Source: an uncultured Christensenellaceae bacterium
Lineage (GTDB): Bacteria; Bacillota; Clostridia; Christensenellales; Borkfalkiaceae
NCBI GenBank assembly: GCA_910586945.1
Contig: CAJULO010000001.1
Location: 238,997-302,996, forward strand
Direction of reading: 5' to 3'
Length of the DNA: 64,000 nt
Under the pieces are notes generated by a model. That model was not told the origin of the DNA, did not search any database, and worked only from the letters and a program-made list of their open reading frames with translations. Positions 28,366-38,113 of the stretch are shown here, one piece after another. Each line of letters starts with the position of its first letter. Within the stretch, counting starts at the first letter, position 1. Position numbers and translations under genes: made by a program.

Positions 28366-28848
28366 ATGTCTATACAAGAGAAAATTGAAAACTTAAAAAA
28401 TGAAGCAAAAATAGATATTGCCAATTATGCAAAACTTTTGAAAAAAGAACAGTTAAAAAAAATACAATTATATAGTAAAAAGAGAATATACCGTTCATCT
28501 ATTTTATGTAATAAATTACTAGAGATAGAACAAGCATATCAAATACAAGTTGAAAAGCGTAAAGAAAAGTTAAAACAAGATATTCAGAAACTACAGCAAA
28601 GTGAGAATCTGCCAGAAGATGATGTAAATATACCGGACTTGCCTTTTCCAGATAACTATATTCCACCATATCCAGTTGATATGACACTTTCTTTGCAAGA
28701 ACGGTACTATGCATTATGTGAACATTATAAAAGCTATCCTACAAAAGAGGCAGCACTTGCTGAAATTGATAATGATATATTCATACAAGAATATTTAGGA
28801 TTTTATTATACATATTTACGGCAATATGTTATTGTTAAATTACCATAA
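28366..28848 (+). CDS. Coiled-coil protein ending the head cassette, unknown
   Basis: The protein has 160 residues. The first about 85 form a Lys/Glu-rich coiled coil, then a Pro-rich linker (PDLPFPDNYIPPYPVD) and a short helical C-terminus. ATG 28366 follows the GGAG that overlaps the preceding stop. It could be a tail needle-like plug or an anchor; no motif decides. It is followed by a terminator, so the cassette ends here. Confidence 0.5.
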   Translation: MSIQEKIENLKNEAKIDIANYAKLLKKEQLKKIQLYSKKRIYRSSILCNKLLEIEQAYQIQVEKRKEKLKQDIQKLQQSENLPEDDVNIPDLPFPDNYIPPYPVDMTLSLQERYYALCEHYKSYPTKEAALAEIDNDIFIQEYLGFYYTYLRQYVIVKLP

Positions 28849-28852
28849 GAGA

Positions 28853-28882
28853 AAAAAGGATACACTAAGGTGTATCCTTTTT
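28853..28882. terminator. Bidirectional terminator between the head cassette and the PadR fusion
   Basis: A perfect 13-bp stem (28853-28865 with 28870-28882) with a 4-base loop has A and T runs on both sides. The convergent gene ends inside it. Confidence 0.9.
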
Positions 28883-30757
28883 GTTATTTTGTTTAAAAGA
28901 CACTATACAACAATATAAAATGCTAAATAGTGGGAGATTAAAAGTTAAAAGATTAAAAGATATGCTATAAAACCAAAAATCAATTTCAACTGTATTTTGA
29001 AATGTTTTTGTTAAAAGATATAAGGAGATAATACTAATTACCAATGCAATAAAATAGAATAGTAAAAAATACCACATATATTTTTTTTGTCCGATAGACA
29101 CTAATGCATCGTAACTATTTTTTCTTGTAGCAAAAATAGTTGAAAGTATATAGGCAATTGTATATAAAATTGCAACAGATAGAGCAAACTGATAACTAAT
29201 ATTATATTTTCTACCTATAAAAAAGATAGTAAGTGCCTCAATGAGAGCAATGACAAAAATGATATTGGATAGGATAATAAAAAGTTTACAATAAGATGTA
29301 TTGACAAACCAATTTTTAATAATTTTCTTCCTATTAGAAGAGGATTTTTTATTTTTATTGCTAGAATTTTCTTCTAAGAGATTGTAAATAAGGTCAGTGT
29401 CTTGTATGTTGTTTGTATCATTTGGATTTATTTTATCTTGCAAATTTGTATATAATAAATTTGCTGTAGCAACATCACTATACTTATCCTGTACTTCAAT
29501 AAAAACTTCATCTTTATTCATAGTGGTATTTTGCTGTAGAATATCAATAGGGAGTTGTTGTAATACATTTTCTTGTATTTGCTCAAGATTTGGAGATTCC
29601 TGTGCATAAGTATTGTCATCCGTAAGACTACTTGCCCAAATTGTATCAGATGTATAAGGAATTTCATCAAAGTTAGAAGTGGAGTAATAATCAAGTTCAA
29701 TACCTTTATTGGTATAAAAAGATTTTGTTTGTATTGCTGCAAAAGCTGGATTCTCGTTTTTAAGTAAAGTATAGATATAATGTGTTTGTAACGCATCATA
29801 GTCACCAATCAGTTTGAGATAATTTTCATGCATTTTTTTTGTACGTTCTTTATCCATTTCTTCAATTTCTTCAAATTGAATTTCTGAAGGATTAGTAACA
29901 TTTTTAATAACATTTACAAGATTTTCAGCTTCATCATCTATAACATTCTCTATCTTTTCTAGCGTGTCATGTTGCTGTGCAGAGGAAGAAGAAGTAGTAG
30001 TAGCGATATTTTCAAGAATAGAATAAATCGCTTGTTCTTCTAAGTTTTGCTGTTCAACTTCTTCAATAGCATGCTGGATATTTTCATTTTGTGTCTGCTC
30101 AACGACTTCCTGAATAGTATTTAAATTTGTTTTTAAAGGTACCGTATTTGTATTATTTTCAATGGTGGTACATGCAAATGTAGCCGTCGCCAAGTGATTG
30201 TTATCAATTTTAGTTTCGACAGTATTGTTTACAAGTTGGTTATCAGATGTGAAAGAATGTTCTACAGCCGTAGAATTTTCAATTTGGTTGGTATGTATAG
30301 ATGTAGAAAGTTTGGAATCATCTTCAATTTTTGCTTGTTTTGGTATACGTTTTTTTAATGCAGAAAAATCTATATTGGAGGGAGGGGTATTTTTATCAAA
30401 GTCAAAAATTTTATCAGATACCAAATTGTCAATAATTGTTCTTGAGTATTCCCATTCTGCACGATTTTGTTGTACAAAGTCTCGACCTTTATCAGTAATT
30501 TGAAAGTATTTGCGACGTCCACCGTTAGACATTCCAGTTCCCCAGTAGGAAGTAACAAAATTCAATTGTTCTAAGCGTTTTAAAGCGCTATATAGTGTAG
30601 GTTGCTTTAAGGAATATTGGCCATTTGATTTTAATTCAATTTGCTGAATAATTTCATAGCCATATCTATCATTTTCATACAGAATATTTAAAATAATAGT
30701 ATTAATATGTCCACGAATTAAATCACTGCTAATAGTATTGCTATTTTCTAAATCCAT
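28865..30757 (-). CDS. PadR-type regulator fused to a membrane domain
   Basis: The protein has 630 residues. The N-terminal PadR winged helix (about 8-115) shows ILYENDRYGYEII, LKQPTLYSALKRLE and GGRRKYFQITDKG. A long acidic, low-complexity linker (about 120-490) follows, with a Lys/Asn/Ser-rich stretch near 485-495. Four transmembrane helices (about 500-625) close the protein. ATG 30757 is chosen because the upstream GTG lies in the GGTGG ribosome site. Such a regulator could respond at the membrane or release its DNA-binding part; that is inference. It is intact and has its own promoter. Confidence 0.82.
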   Translation of the reverse strand: MDLENSNTISSDLIRGHINTIILNILYENDRYGYEIIQQIELKSNGQYSLKQPTLYSALKRLEQLNFVTSYWGTGMSNGGRRKYFQITDKGRDFVQQNRAEWEYSRTIIDNLVSDKIFDFDKNTPPSNIDFSALKKRIPKQAKIEDDSKLSTSIHTNQIENSTAVEHSFTSDNQLVNNTVETKIDNNHLATATFACTTIENNTNTVPLKTNLNTIQEVVEQTQNENIQHAIEEVEQQNLEEQAIYSILENIATTTSSSSAQQHDTLEKIENVIDDEAENLVNVIKNVTNPSEIQFEEIEEMDKERTKKMHENYLKLIGDYDALQTHYIYTLLKNENPAFAAIQTKSFYTNKGIELDYYSTSNFDEIPYTSDTIWASSLTDDNTYAQESPNLEQIQENVLQQLPIDILQQNTTMNKDEVFIEVQDKYSDVATANLLYTNLQDKINPNDTNNIQDTDLIYNLLEENSSNKNKKSSSNRKKIIKNWFVNTSYCKLFIILSNIIFVIALIEALTIFFIGRKYNISYQFALSVAILYTIAYILSTIFATRKNSYDALVSIGQKKYMWYFLLFYFIALVISIISLYLLTKTFQNTVEIDFWFYSISFNLLTFNLPLFSILYCCIVSFKQNNKKDTP

Positions 30758-30788
30758 AATAATAACCACCTATTTACATATATACATA

Positions 30789-30816
30789 AGTATAATGAAA
30801 TAATTCTTTTTGTCAA
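30789..30816 (-). promoter_or_regulatory. Promoter of the PadR-membrane gene
   Basis: On the minus strand TTGACA (30816-30811), 16 bases and TATACT (30794-30789) lie about 30 bases before the start. An ACAT-rich repeat (about 30776-30787) between promoter and start might be a PadR operator. Confidence 0.6.
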
Positions 30817-31439
30817 TAATTTTAGTACTATATCTAACATATTGAATAGAAAAATACAATTAAATCAACAAATAACGAGATGCTTAATATAGAAGAGTTA
30901 GAGACTATATCTATACGACAAAAATAAGATGTAGAGATACATCACAAATATGAAGTTGGAAATACAGCATGTGCCTATGAAAAACGCAGCAATAGAGTTA
31001 TAACAACAAAGAATACAAATACAGATAATAAGCAAAAGCTAATAGAGTAAAAAGAGGAAAAACGACAAGAAGCAAATAGGAAAGCAAGTAAAAAGAAAAA
31101 CTTGCAAAAAAATAGCAAACTTTTAATCAGTAATTTTACATATTAAGGATAAATATATGGAGTGTCAATTTAATAATTTGACAGATAAAAATATTCATAT
31201 GAAAGGTAATTCTGATAAAGCAGGATATAAGTTTAAGCAAGCAAAGTAAACTTGCTATTATTATATGAAAATTGAAAAAAGTCAACAACTTTTAAGGAAA
31301 AGGAGTAAAAAATTGACAAAAGTAATTGTATTTAGCGAGCAAGTGACAAAGAAAAGGGCAAGAGAGATAGTAGGTGGAGCTACAGCTAGAAGAATAAAGA
31401 TGTATTGAAGAGCAATTTGTATAGGCATATTAATAATAA
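30817..31439. other. A+T-rich stretch with decayed coding remnants
   Basis: No intact frame is seen over about 620 bases. Short Lys-rich open pieces in several frames look like eroded phage genes. An AGCAAG/CTTGCT hairpin occurs near 31238-31256. The integrase and early genes expected to the left of the second prophage are absent. Confidence 0.5.
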
Positions 31440-31733
31440 AAAGATAAGTTTTATAAAGAAGTAATAATATGGTATTTGACATCAGTACTTAGAGGGGAGC
31501 AACAGAGCGAAGTTGTCGTGATAGAGGGAATAGGCGAGGGTTGCTCAGAAGCAAGAACAATGAAAAAGAAGCCAGACGAAAAAGAGCGGTTAAAGGCGGC
31601 GGAGTTACTTGGTAAACGGCACGGCTTGTTTGTTGATAAAAAAGAGGTAGAGCTTGGCGGGGCTGTTGTCTATATGATTGACGACTTAGAAGACGACGCT
31701 AAAAAGGATACAAATAATGGCAACAGTAGTTAG
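31440..31733 (+). pseudogene. Terminase small subunit, C-terminal remnant
   Basis: The readable part encodes EVIIWYLTSVLRGEQQ followed by GEGCSEA and DEKERLKAAELLGKRHGLF, the C-terminal pattern of Terminase_2-type small subunits. The N-terminal DNA-binding helix-turn-helix that should precede it is missing behind stops (the last is at 31437-31439). The 3' end overlaps the terminase large gene by 17 bases, as in functional phages. Without its DNA-recognition part it cannot start packaging normally. Confidence 0.7.
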
Positions 31734-32961
31734 AGTGCGTTTAAGTGAAGTAGTAGGTAAAGGGTATGCTGCGTTTTACCTCTCAAAAAAGCGGTATAGA
31801 GTTGTAAAAGGTAGTCGTGCTAGTAAAAAGTCGACGACCGCTGCAATCTCTATGATTGATAATATTATGCGTTATCCACTTTCAAATGGTATTTGTGTTC
31901 GTAAGGTGTATAGAACTTTAAAAGATAGCTGCTTTGCTCAATTAAAATGGGCAATAAGACGGTTAAAGGTGGAGCATTTATGGCAAGCAAAAGAAAGTCC
32001 GCTAGAACTAACATATAGACCCACAGGGCAAAAGATACTCTTTAGAGGAATAGATGACCCTTTAAAAATTACATCAATAACAGTAGATATTGGATATTTG
32101 ACTTTTTGCTGAATAGAAGAAGCGTACGAAATCATGGACGAAAGGCACTTTAATATGCTCAATGAAAGCTTGCGCGGACTTTTACCAGAGAACCTATTTA
32201 TACAGTTCACAATTACTTTCAACCCTTGGAGCGATAGACACTGGTTGAAAGCTAGATTTTTTGATAGGCAAGACGAGGATACCTTTGTAATAACAACAAA
32301 CTATCTCTGCAACGAGTTTTTAAGTGAGGCAGACCACAAAGTATTTGACGAAATGCAACGACATAACCCTAGACGCTACCTTGTAGCAGGGCTTGGAAAC
32401 TGGGGTGTGGTGGAGAATTTAGTTTATGAAAATTGGCGAGAAGAGCTATTTGATATACAGTCGCCAGAGTTTATACAAAGCCACCCCAATTTGAAAGGAG
32501 CTTGCGGACTAGACTTTGGTTATACCAATGACCCAACAGCTGCATGCATTGCCTTTTTTGACACGGACAGCAAGCAGATATTTATCTATGACGAACTCTA
32601 CCAAAAGGGACTATCTAACAAGCGGATATTTGAAGAACTGCAAAAAATGGGATATGGCAAGGAAATGTTTAGAGCAGATAGTGCAGAACCAAAAAGCATT
32701 GACGAATTAAAGGGACTAGGTATGCGTGTAGAGGCGGCGGATAAGGGTGCAATCATGCATGGCGTGCAGTGGATACAAGACCATGAAATTATAGTGCATC
32801 CTCGCTGTGTAAACTTTATTACTGAAATCAGCCAATATACATGGGCAAAAGATAAATTCGGTGCGACAATCAATAAGCCAGTGGATAGCGACAATCACTT
32901 AATGGACGCAATGCGGTATGGCTTAGAAAGAAATATGAAAAAGAACAGGTGGATATATTAA
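31717..32961 (+). pseudogene. Terminase large subunit (SPP1-type) with an in-frame TGA
   Basis: The frame is continuous for 414 codons except for TGA at 32110-32112, which falls between YLTFC and IEEAYEI where related terminases carry Trp before the Walker B glutamates. The Walker A-like GSRASKKS lies near residue 36. The nuclease part includes GLDFGYTNDPTAA and a late DSDNHLMDAMRYG. A single TGG-to-TGA change explains the lesion. Both halves remain otherwise well preserved, which suggests a recent mutation. Confidence 0.85.
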
Positions 32962-32962
32962 A

Positions 32963-34393
32963 ATGCTAGATGCAAAAATAATTCAAAAACTTATAGAGAA
33001 TGATGCAACAAGCGATAAAAAGAAATTTGCAAAAGTGGGACAGAGCTACTATGACGGCGACCATGATATAAAAGACTATAAGTTGTATTACTACAATAGC
33101 GACGGTAAAGTTGTAGAAGATAGAGCACGAAGTAATATAAAGCTAGAACATCCATTTTTTACAGAGCTAGTCGACCAATGTGTGCAGTATTTACTGAGTG
33201 GTAAAAGTAGCATTGTTAGAGCAGATGACCAAAACTTGCAGAAAGAATTAGATAGCTATTTTAATGACACTTTTAAGGCAGAGCTTGAAAAGGTATTGAC
33301 GGATACTTGCGTCAATGGTTTTGGATATATGTACTGTTATAAAAACGCAGAGGATAGATTGGCATTTGAAAGGGCGGCGGCAATGGGTGTTGTCGAAGTT
33401 CGAGTAAATGAAACAAGTGTAAAAGCGGACTGTATTCTTTACTGGTACATAGACGGAATAGCAAATAACAATCAACAAATTAAACGCATACAGGTATGGG
33501 ATAGAGAACAAACCTACTACTATGTGCAGATAGGAAATGGGGCGATTGAGCTTGATACAAGTATGCCATTCAATCCAAGACCGCATGTTGTCTATCAAAA
33601 GGGTGGGCAATATTATCAAGAGAGTTTAGGCTTTATACCGTTTTTTAAGTTAGCTGCAAATGAAAAGCAATTCTCGCACTTAAAACCAATAAAGAGCCTT
33701 ATTGACGATTATGATATAACAGACAGTGGCTGGGCAAATAACTTGCAAGATATGAGCGAAGCAGTATTTGTTGTCAAAGGGTATGAGGGTGATAATATTG
33801 AAGAACTTATAACAAATATCAAGACAAAAAAGGCAATAGGTGTAGACGAAACTGGAGATATTGATATAAAGACTTTTGCAATACCAGTTGAAGCTAGAAG
33901 AGAACGACTGTTGCAACTAAAACAAGATATATACCGTTTTGATATGGGGTTTGATGCAACGCAGCTAGGGGACGGGAATATTACTAATGTTGTTATCAAG
34001 TCTAGATATGCATTACTAGACTTAAAGTGTAACAAGCTAGAGAGCCGTTTAAGAGCTTTTTTACAACCGATAGTAGAAATAGTCATTGACGAAATAAATA
34101 TGCGTCTACGGGCAAATTATAAAGCCACAGACGCATATTTGGTATTTGATAGAGAGATATTGACGAATGCAAGTGATAATGCTGTAATAGATTTGACAAA
34201 AGCACAGACGGAACAGACGAGAATTACAACGCTATTAAACATGGGGCAAATACTTGGCGACGAGCAAATACTGCAATCAGTTTGTGAGATATTAGAGCTA
34301 GACATTGAAAAGGTAAAAGAGCTAAGGGGTGAAAGTATAGCGAGTAGCGTAAACTTATTAGGGGAAGAGGATGACGACGAAACTAACGCATAG
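32963..34393 (+). CDS. Phage portal protein, SPP1 gp6-like
   Basis: The protein has 476 residues. Segments such as YYDGDHDI, LEHPFFTELVDQCVQYLLSG and DLQ/NNLQDMSEAVFVVKGY fit the SPP1-type portal family. It forms the dodecameric channel at the capsid vertex. It starts one base after the terminase stop. The 3' end overlaps the MuF-type gene by 23 bases. No damage is visible. Confidence 0.88.
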   Translation: MLDAKIIQKLIENDATSDKKKFAKVGQSYYDGDHDIKDYKLYYYNSDGKVVEDRARSNIKLEHPFFTELVDQCVQYLLSGKSSIVRADDQNLQKELDSYFNDTFKAELEKVLTDTCVNGFGYMYCYKNAEDRLAFERAAAMGVVEVRVNETSVKADCILYWYIDGIANNNQQIKRIQVWDREQTYYYVQIGNGAIELDTSMPFNPRPHVVYQKGGQYYQESLGFIPFFKLAANEKQFSHLKPIKSLIDDYDITDSGWANNLQDMSEAVFVVKGYEGDNIEELITNIKTKKAIGVDETGDIDIKTFAIPVEARRERLLQLKQDIYRFDMGFDATQLGDGNITNVVIKSRYALLDLKCNKLESRLRAFLQPIVEIVIDEINMRLRANYKATDAYLVFDREILTNASDNAVIDLTKAQTEQTRITTLLNMGQILGDEQILQSVCEILELDIEKVKELRGESIASSVNLLGEEDDDETNA

Positions 34394-35889
34394 AGATAGA
34401 GAACTTGCAAAACTAACATTGCAACGAGAAGATGGTTTGCTGAAAAAATTAAAAAAGGTATATAAAAGTGCATTTACGAGTGTAAAGCAAGTAGTGCAAC
34501 AAATGGTAGGTATAAAGTTGCCTACACAGTCGCAGATACATCAAATGAAATATCAAAAGCAACTAGCTAAAAATCTACAACAAGCTTTAAAACCTTTAAA
34601 GTCAAATAATATATCAACTTTTAAAGAATACCTAAAAGAAAGCTATAACAACGGATATATAGGCACACTCTATGCTCTGCAAGGACATGGTGTGCCTTTA
34701 TTATTACCAGTTGACCAAAGACAAATGCTGAAAGCAATATCCCTTACAAATGATAATATAAAGCTATCCAAAAAACTATATAAGGATATAGACAATTTGG
34801 CAAATACAGTACGGCATGAAATTACAAGGGGTATTGCCGTTGGAGCGAGTTATCAAGATATAGCAAGGAATATAAGCTATAGGGGGAATGCATCTATAAA
34901 CAACGCAATGCGAATGGCTAGAACAGAGGGAGGCAAAATAGCGAGTGAGGCAAAACTGGAGGCAATGCACGATGCAAAAGCAAAAGGTGTAGATGTTGTC
35001 AAGGTATGGTGTAGTACTTTAGACGGAAAGACGCGAGAGAGCCACCAGCTATTAGACGGTGTTGTAAAAGAACTTGACGAAGAGTTTGTAACGATAGACG
35101 GCAAAAGGGCAATGTATCCGCAAGGGTTTAATGACCCTAGCGAAGATTGTAATTGCAGATGTGTATTGTTGACAAGGGCAAAGTGGGCGTTAGACGACAA
35201 AACTACACGCTATAACAATGAAACAGGCGAGATTATAGAGTGTAAAGACTATGCCGCGTTTAAAGAGAAATACTTGCAAAAAATGGAAGAAAGGAGTATA
35301 ATAAAAGAACAAGAAAAAGTAGGTATAAGCATTTTAGATAATGCTCCAAGACTAGAAAACCACAGTATGTTAGATTGTTTCGATACAACAAACCCCGGCT
35401 ATAGTACAGGCAAAGAAGAATACACTAGGAATTGTCAAAGGTGTGTATGTGCATATGAAGCTAGGCGCAGAGGGTATGATGTCATAGCAAGTAAGCGTAT
35501 ACTTGACGGAACAGATACTTTGCCATGTTTAGGGCATCCTTTTGGTTTTCAAAATGTCTTTGAGAATGGTAAAGAATTATTAGAAAAAATACAAGCTAGA
35601 ACTGGTAAGGCGGTTCAAAATTCTATTATTAATAAAATGGAAAGCTTTGGTGATGGTACAAGAGCATTTGTTGCTGTATATTGGCAAGACCGTATCGGTG
35701 GAGGGGGCATACATTTATTGTCAACAAATAAATGGCAAAACTGTATTTATTGACCCACAAACTGGCAATTATGATTGTTCAAATTATTTTGCGTCTGGTA
35801 TGATAATACCAAGTATGACAAGATTACTAAGGATAGACGATAAAAAGTTTACAAATTTGATAGAAAAGTGTGTAAAATTAAGGAGGTAA
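34371..35889 (+). pseudogene. MuF minor head protein fused to a papain-fold toxin, frameshifted near the catalytic His
   Basis: Residues 1-300 are a MuF (SPP1 gp7-like) minor head protein: MARTEGGKIASEAK and CSTLDGKTRESHQLLDG with the DCNCRC cluster. A linker leads to a C-terminal domain with NCQRCVCAYEARRRGYDV, whose Cys is the expected nucleophile of a Tox-PL-like papain fold. The His/Asp part is split. The first frame ends at 35753, while NGKTVFIDPQTGNYDC continues in another frame to 35889. The break is near a five-G run (35699-35704 region) and the A-rich 35729 region. An immunity-type gene follows immediately. Confidence 0.78.
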
Positions 35890-35891
35890 GT

Positions 35892-36194
35892 ATGGTAACA
35901 GTTGAGCGAGCTTGTGAATTAGTGCTAAAAGATAGGCAAGTATCTTATATTACAATGGTTACAGATATTCAAAGAGGTTATGTTATTAGTTCTACTGAAA
36001 ATGGCGAAGAGCGTGAAATATTTGATAATTCATCACATTTAAGATTTATAGATAAGAAAACTGGAGAAATGCAAGGATATTTATTACCTCAAAATCTTAC
36101 AGAATTATCAAAAGGGATAAAAGTAGATATTCCAGAGCAGTATCAAGTGCCTGAACAACTAAAGCATTTATACGAAGAATGTAAAGAAGAATAA
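35892..36194 (+). CDS. Probable immunity protein for the MuF-linked toxin
   Basis: The protein has 100 residues. Features are a short helix, then strands ending RGYVISSTENGEER and HLRFIDKKTGEMQGYLLPQN, a layout common in small immunity proteins. ATG 35892 is placed five bases after AGGAGG; the upstream GTG at 35868 is unlikely. The gene starts two bases after the toxin frame ends and is intact although the toxin is broken. Binding to the toxin is inference from position. Confidence 0.68.
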   Translation: MVTVERACELVLKDRQVSYITMVTDIQRGYVISSTENGEEREIFDNSSHLRFIDKKTGEMQGYLLPQNLTELSKGIKVDIPEQYQVPEQLKHLYEECKEE

Positions 36195-36221
36195 TACAAA
36201 AAAAATAAAAAATTAAATAGT

Positions 36222-36254
36222 AAAGGCAAGTATCTTTCATACTTGCCTTTTTTC
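36222..36254 (+). terminator. Rho-independent terminator after the immunity gene
   Basis: A perfect 12-bp stem (36222-36233 with 36239-36250) is followed by T. Confidence 0.88.
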
Positions 36255-36282
36255 ATGCAAAAAATAAGGAAGTGGTAAGAGT

Positions 36283-36495
36283 ATGAACTGGAAGATAGCA
36301 TACATATTGGCAAGAGTTTTTTTAATACTCTTGTCATTTGTTTATATCTTATTTAGCATAATATTTCAAACGATATGGTGTCTCTGTGGCAGGGAAGTGT
36401 TAGTGGCGATAGAGTGGGTAAGAGGTGGGTGTATATTGTATAATGTGCTGAGTATAGGGGAGTTAAAACTCTGTGCTTGGTATTTGGTAGAATAA
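36283..36495 (+). CDS. Small hydrophobic protein, unknown
   Basis: The protein has 70 residues. A strong transmembrane helix (about 5-35, IAYILARVFLILLSFVYILFSIIF) is followed by a second less hydrophobic segment. The ribosome site is weak. It sits between the toxin-immunity terminator and the scaffold gene. No family was recognised, and it may be a chance open frame. Confidence 0.4.
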   Translation: MNWKIAYILARVFLILLSFVYILFSIIFQTIWCLCGREVLVAIEWVRGGCILYNVLSIGELKLCAWYLVE

Positions 36496-36572
36496 TTTGC
36501 CTTTAAAATTTAGGCGTAAAAGAAAGGATAAAAATAAGACAAAACTTGTAAAAATGTAAAGGAGGAAGTGTA

Positions 36573-37115
36573 ATGATACTAGAAGAAATTTTAAAAGAAC
36601 AAGGTTTAGAGAGTGAAAAGGTTACGACGATACTTGCTAAAATGAAAGAGAGTAAACTATATATAACGACGGAAGAAAATGCAGCAGAACGCTTGAAAAA
36701 GTATAAAGAGCAAAAGGCAAAACTAGAAGCGGAACTTTCTGCAAAGACAAAAGACGGCGAGACTGCAGGAGGCGAGCTAGAACAGCTGAAAGCAAAAAAT
36801 GCAGAGCTAGAAAGTAAACTATTACAAAGTACCATTGATAGCAAGCTAACAAGTAAACTCATGAGCTTAAAGGCAACAGATGTAGAGTACATGAAGTTTA
36901 AGGCAAGGGACGGTGTAAATTTAGAACTCGACGAAAAAGGAGAAGTTAAAGGCTTAGATGATATTGTGAAAGGTTTACAAGAAAAGTATCCTAATCAATT
37001 TACAGTAGAGGGAGGTAAAAAGATAGACCCAAACACACTCCCTATGGGGAAGCAAGGAGGGAATAGCCCCTCAACCTTAGCCGAGGCATTGGCAGAACAT
37101 TATAATAAGAAATAA
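36573..37115 (+). CDS. Phage scaffold protein
   Basis: This 180-residue protein is charged and coiled-coil rich from about residue 40 to 90, with a segment after residue 100 that fits phage minor structural GP20-type scaffolds. It ends with a small basic-hydrophobic tail. Position directly before the major capsid gene and an AAAGGAGG ribosome site support the call. It is intact. Confidence 0.78.
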   Translation: MILEEILKEQGLESEKVTTILAKMKESKLYITTEENAAERLKKYKEQKAKLEAELSAKTKDGETAGGELEQLKAKNAELESKLLQSTIDSKLTSKLMSLKATDVEYMKFKARDGVNLELDEKGEVKGLDDIVKGLQEKYPNQFTVEGGKKIDPNTLPMGKQGGNSPSTLAEALAEHYNKK

Positions 37116-37133
37116 AAAGGAGTAAATAAAATT

Positions 37134-38099
37134 ATGGCAATTACATTAGAAGAAATGAAAGTGGGTATGGCTGACCATATCAGTCAAAATGTGGTAGATA
37201 CATTCCAAAGACAAAGTGAAATTTTAAGCATTTTACCATTTGATGATGCAGTGGCAGTTGGTGGTGTGGGTAGCACAATGACATACGGCTACTTGCAAAC
37301 GAAGACACCAAGTGTAGCAGGGTTTAGAGCTATCAACGAAGAATACAAAGCAAATCACGAGACATTAGAGAAAAAGTCAGTAGAATTAAAGGTATTAGGC
37401 GGCTCATTTGAGATTGATAGGGTAATGGCAAAGGCACAAGGTATCCACAACACAGTAGACTATCAAATGACCTCTAAAATCAAAGGGGTTGTTGGGCAGT
37501 TTCATAATGCAATGATAAACGGCGATAGCTTGCAAAATGAAAAGGAATTTGATGGGCTAGATAAAATGCTAGTTGGTACAGACACAGAATACAACACAGA
37601 GGCTGAAATTGACCTATCTACACACGAAAAAGTAAAAGCAAATGCGGCGACCTTTTATGAAACACTTAACGAAATGCTTTTAAAGACTGGTGCAAATGCA
37701 GTACTTGTAAATACAGCAATGAAAGCAAAATTGACAACGATTGCAAACTATTTGGGGTATATGACCAAAAGCGAAGATGCATTCGGTCGACAAGTTAGCA
37801 AAATCAACAATATACCTATCATTGACCTTGGCAATGTAGCAGTGCTTGAAAATGATAAAGCGGTTACACGAGAAGTAATTGCAACAAAGGCAGGTATTAC
37901 CGAACTTTACGCAATTCGCTTAGATGCAAACTCTGGTTTTTGTGGTGTAACCTTAACAGGGAACAATGGTATTGACTACTTTTTACCAGACTTTAAGCAA
38001 TCTAAAACGGTACATAGTGGCTCTGTTGAATTTGTAGGAGCGGTTGCCCTTAAAAATACAAATGCAGCAGGTGTAATTCGTAACATTAAAATTAAATAA
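37134..38099 (+). CDS. Major capsid protein (HK97 fold) of the siphovirus module
   Basis: The protein has 321 residues. The N-arm (MAITLEEMKVGMADHISQNVVDTFQRQSEIL), a SMTYGYLQTKTP strand, the KSVELKVLGGSFEIDRVMAK spine region and a C-terminal GNNGIDYFLPDF segment fit HK97-like capsid proteins. The protein follows its scaffold, as usual. It is intact and distinct from the capsid protein at 25.3 kb. Confidence 0.87.
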   Translation: MAITLEEMKVGMADHISQNVVDTFQRQSEILSILPFDDAVAVGGVGSTMTYGYLQTKTPSVAGFRAINEEYKANHETLEKKSVELKVLGGSFEIDRVMAKAQGIHNTVDYQMTSKIKGVVGQFHNAMINGDSLQNEKEFDGLDKMLVGTDTEYNTEAEIDLSTHEKVKANAATFYETLNEMLLKTGANAVLVNTAMKAKLTTIANYLGYMTKSEDAFGRQVSKINNIPIIDLGNVAVLENDKAVTREVIATKAGITELYAIRLDANSGFCGVTLTGNNGIDYFLPDFKQSKTVHSGSVEFVGAVALKNTNAAGVIRNIKIK

Positions 38100-38113
38100 G
38101 GAGGAAATACAAA

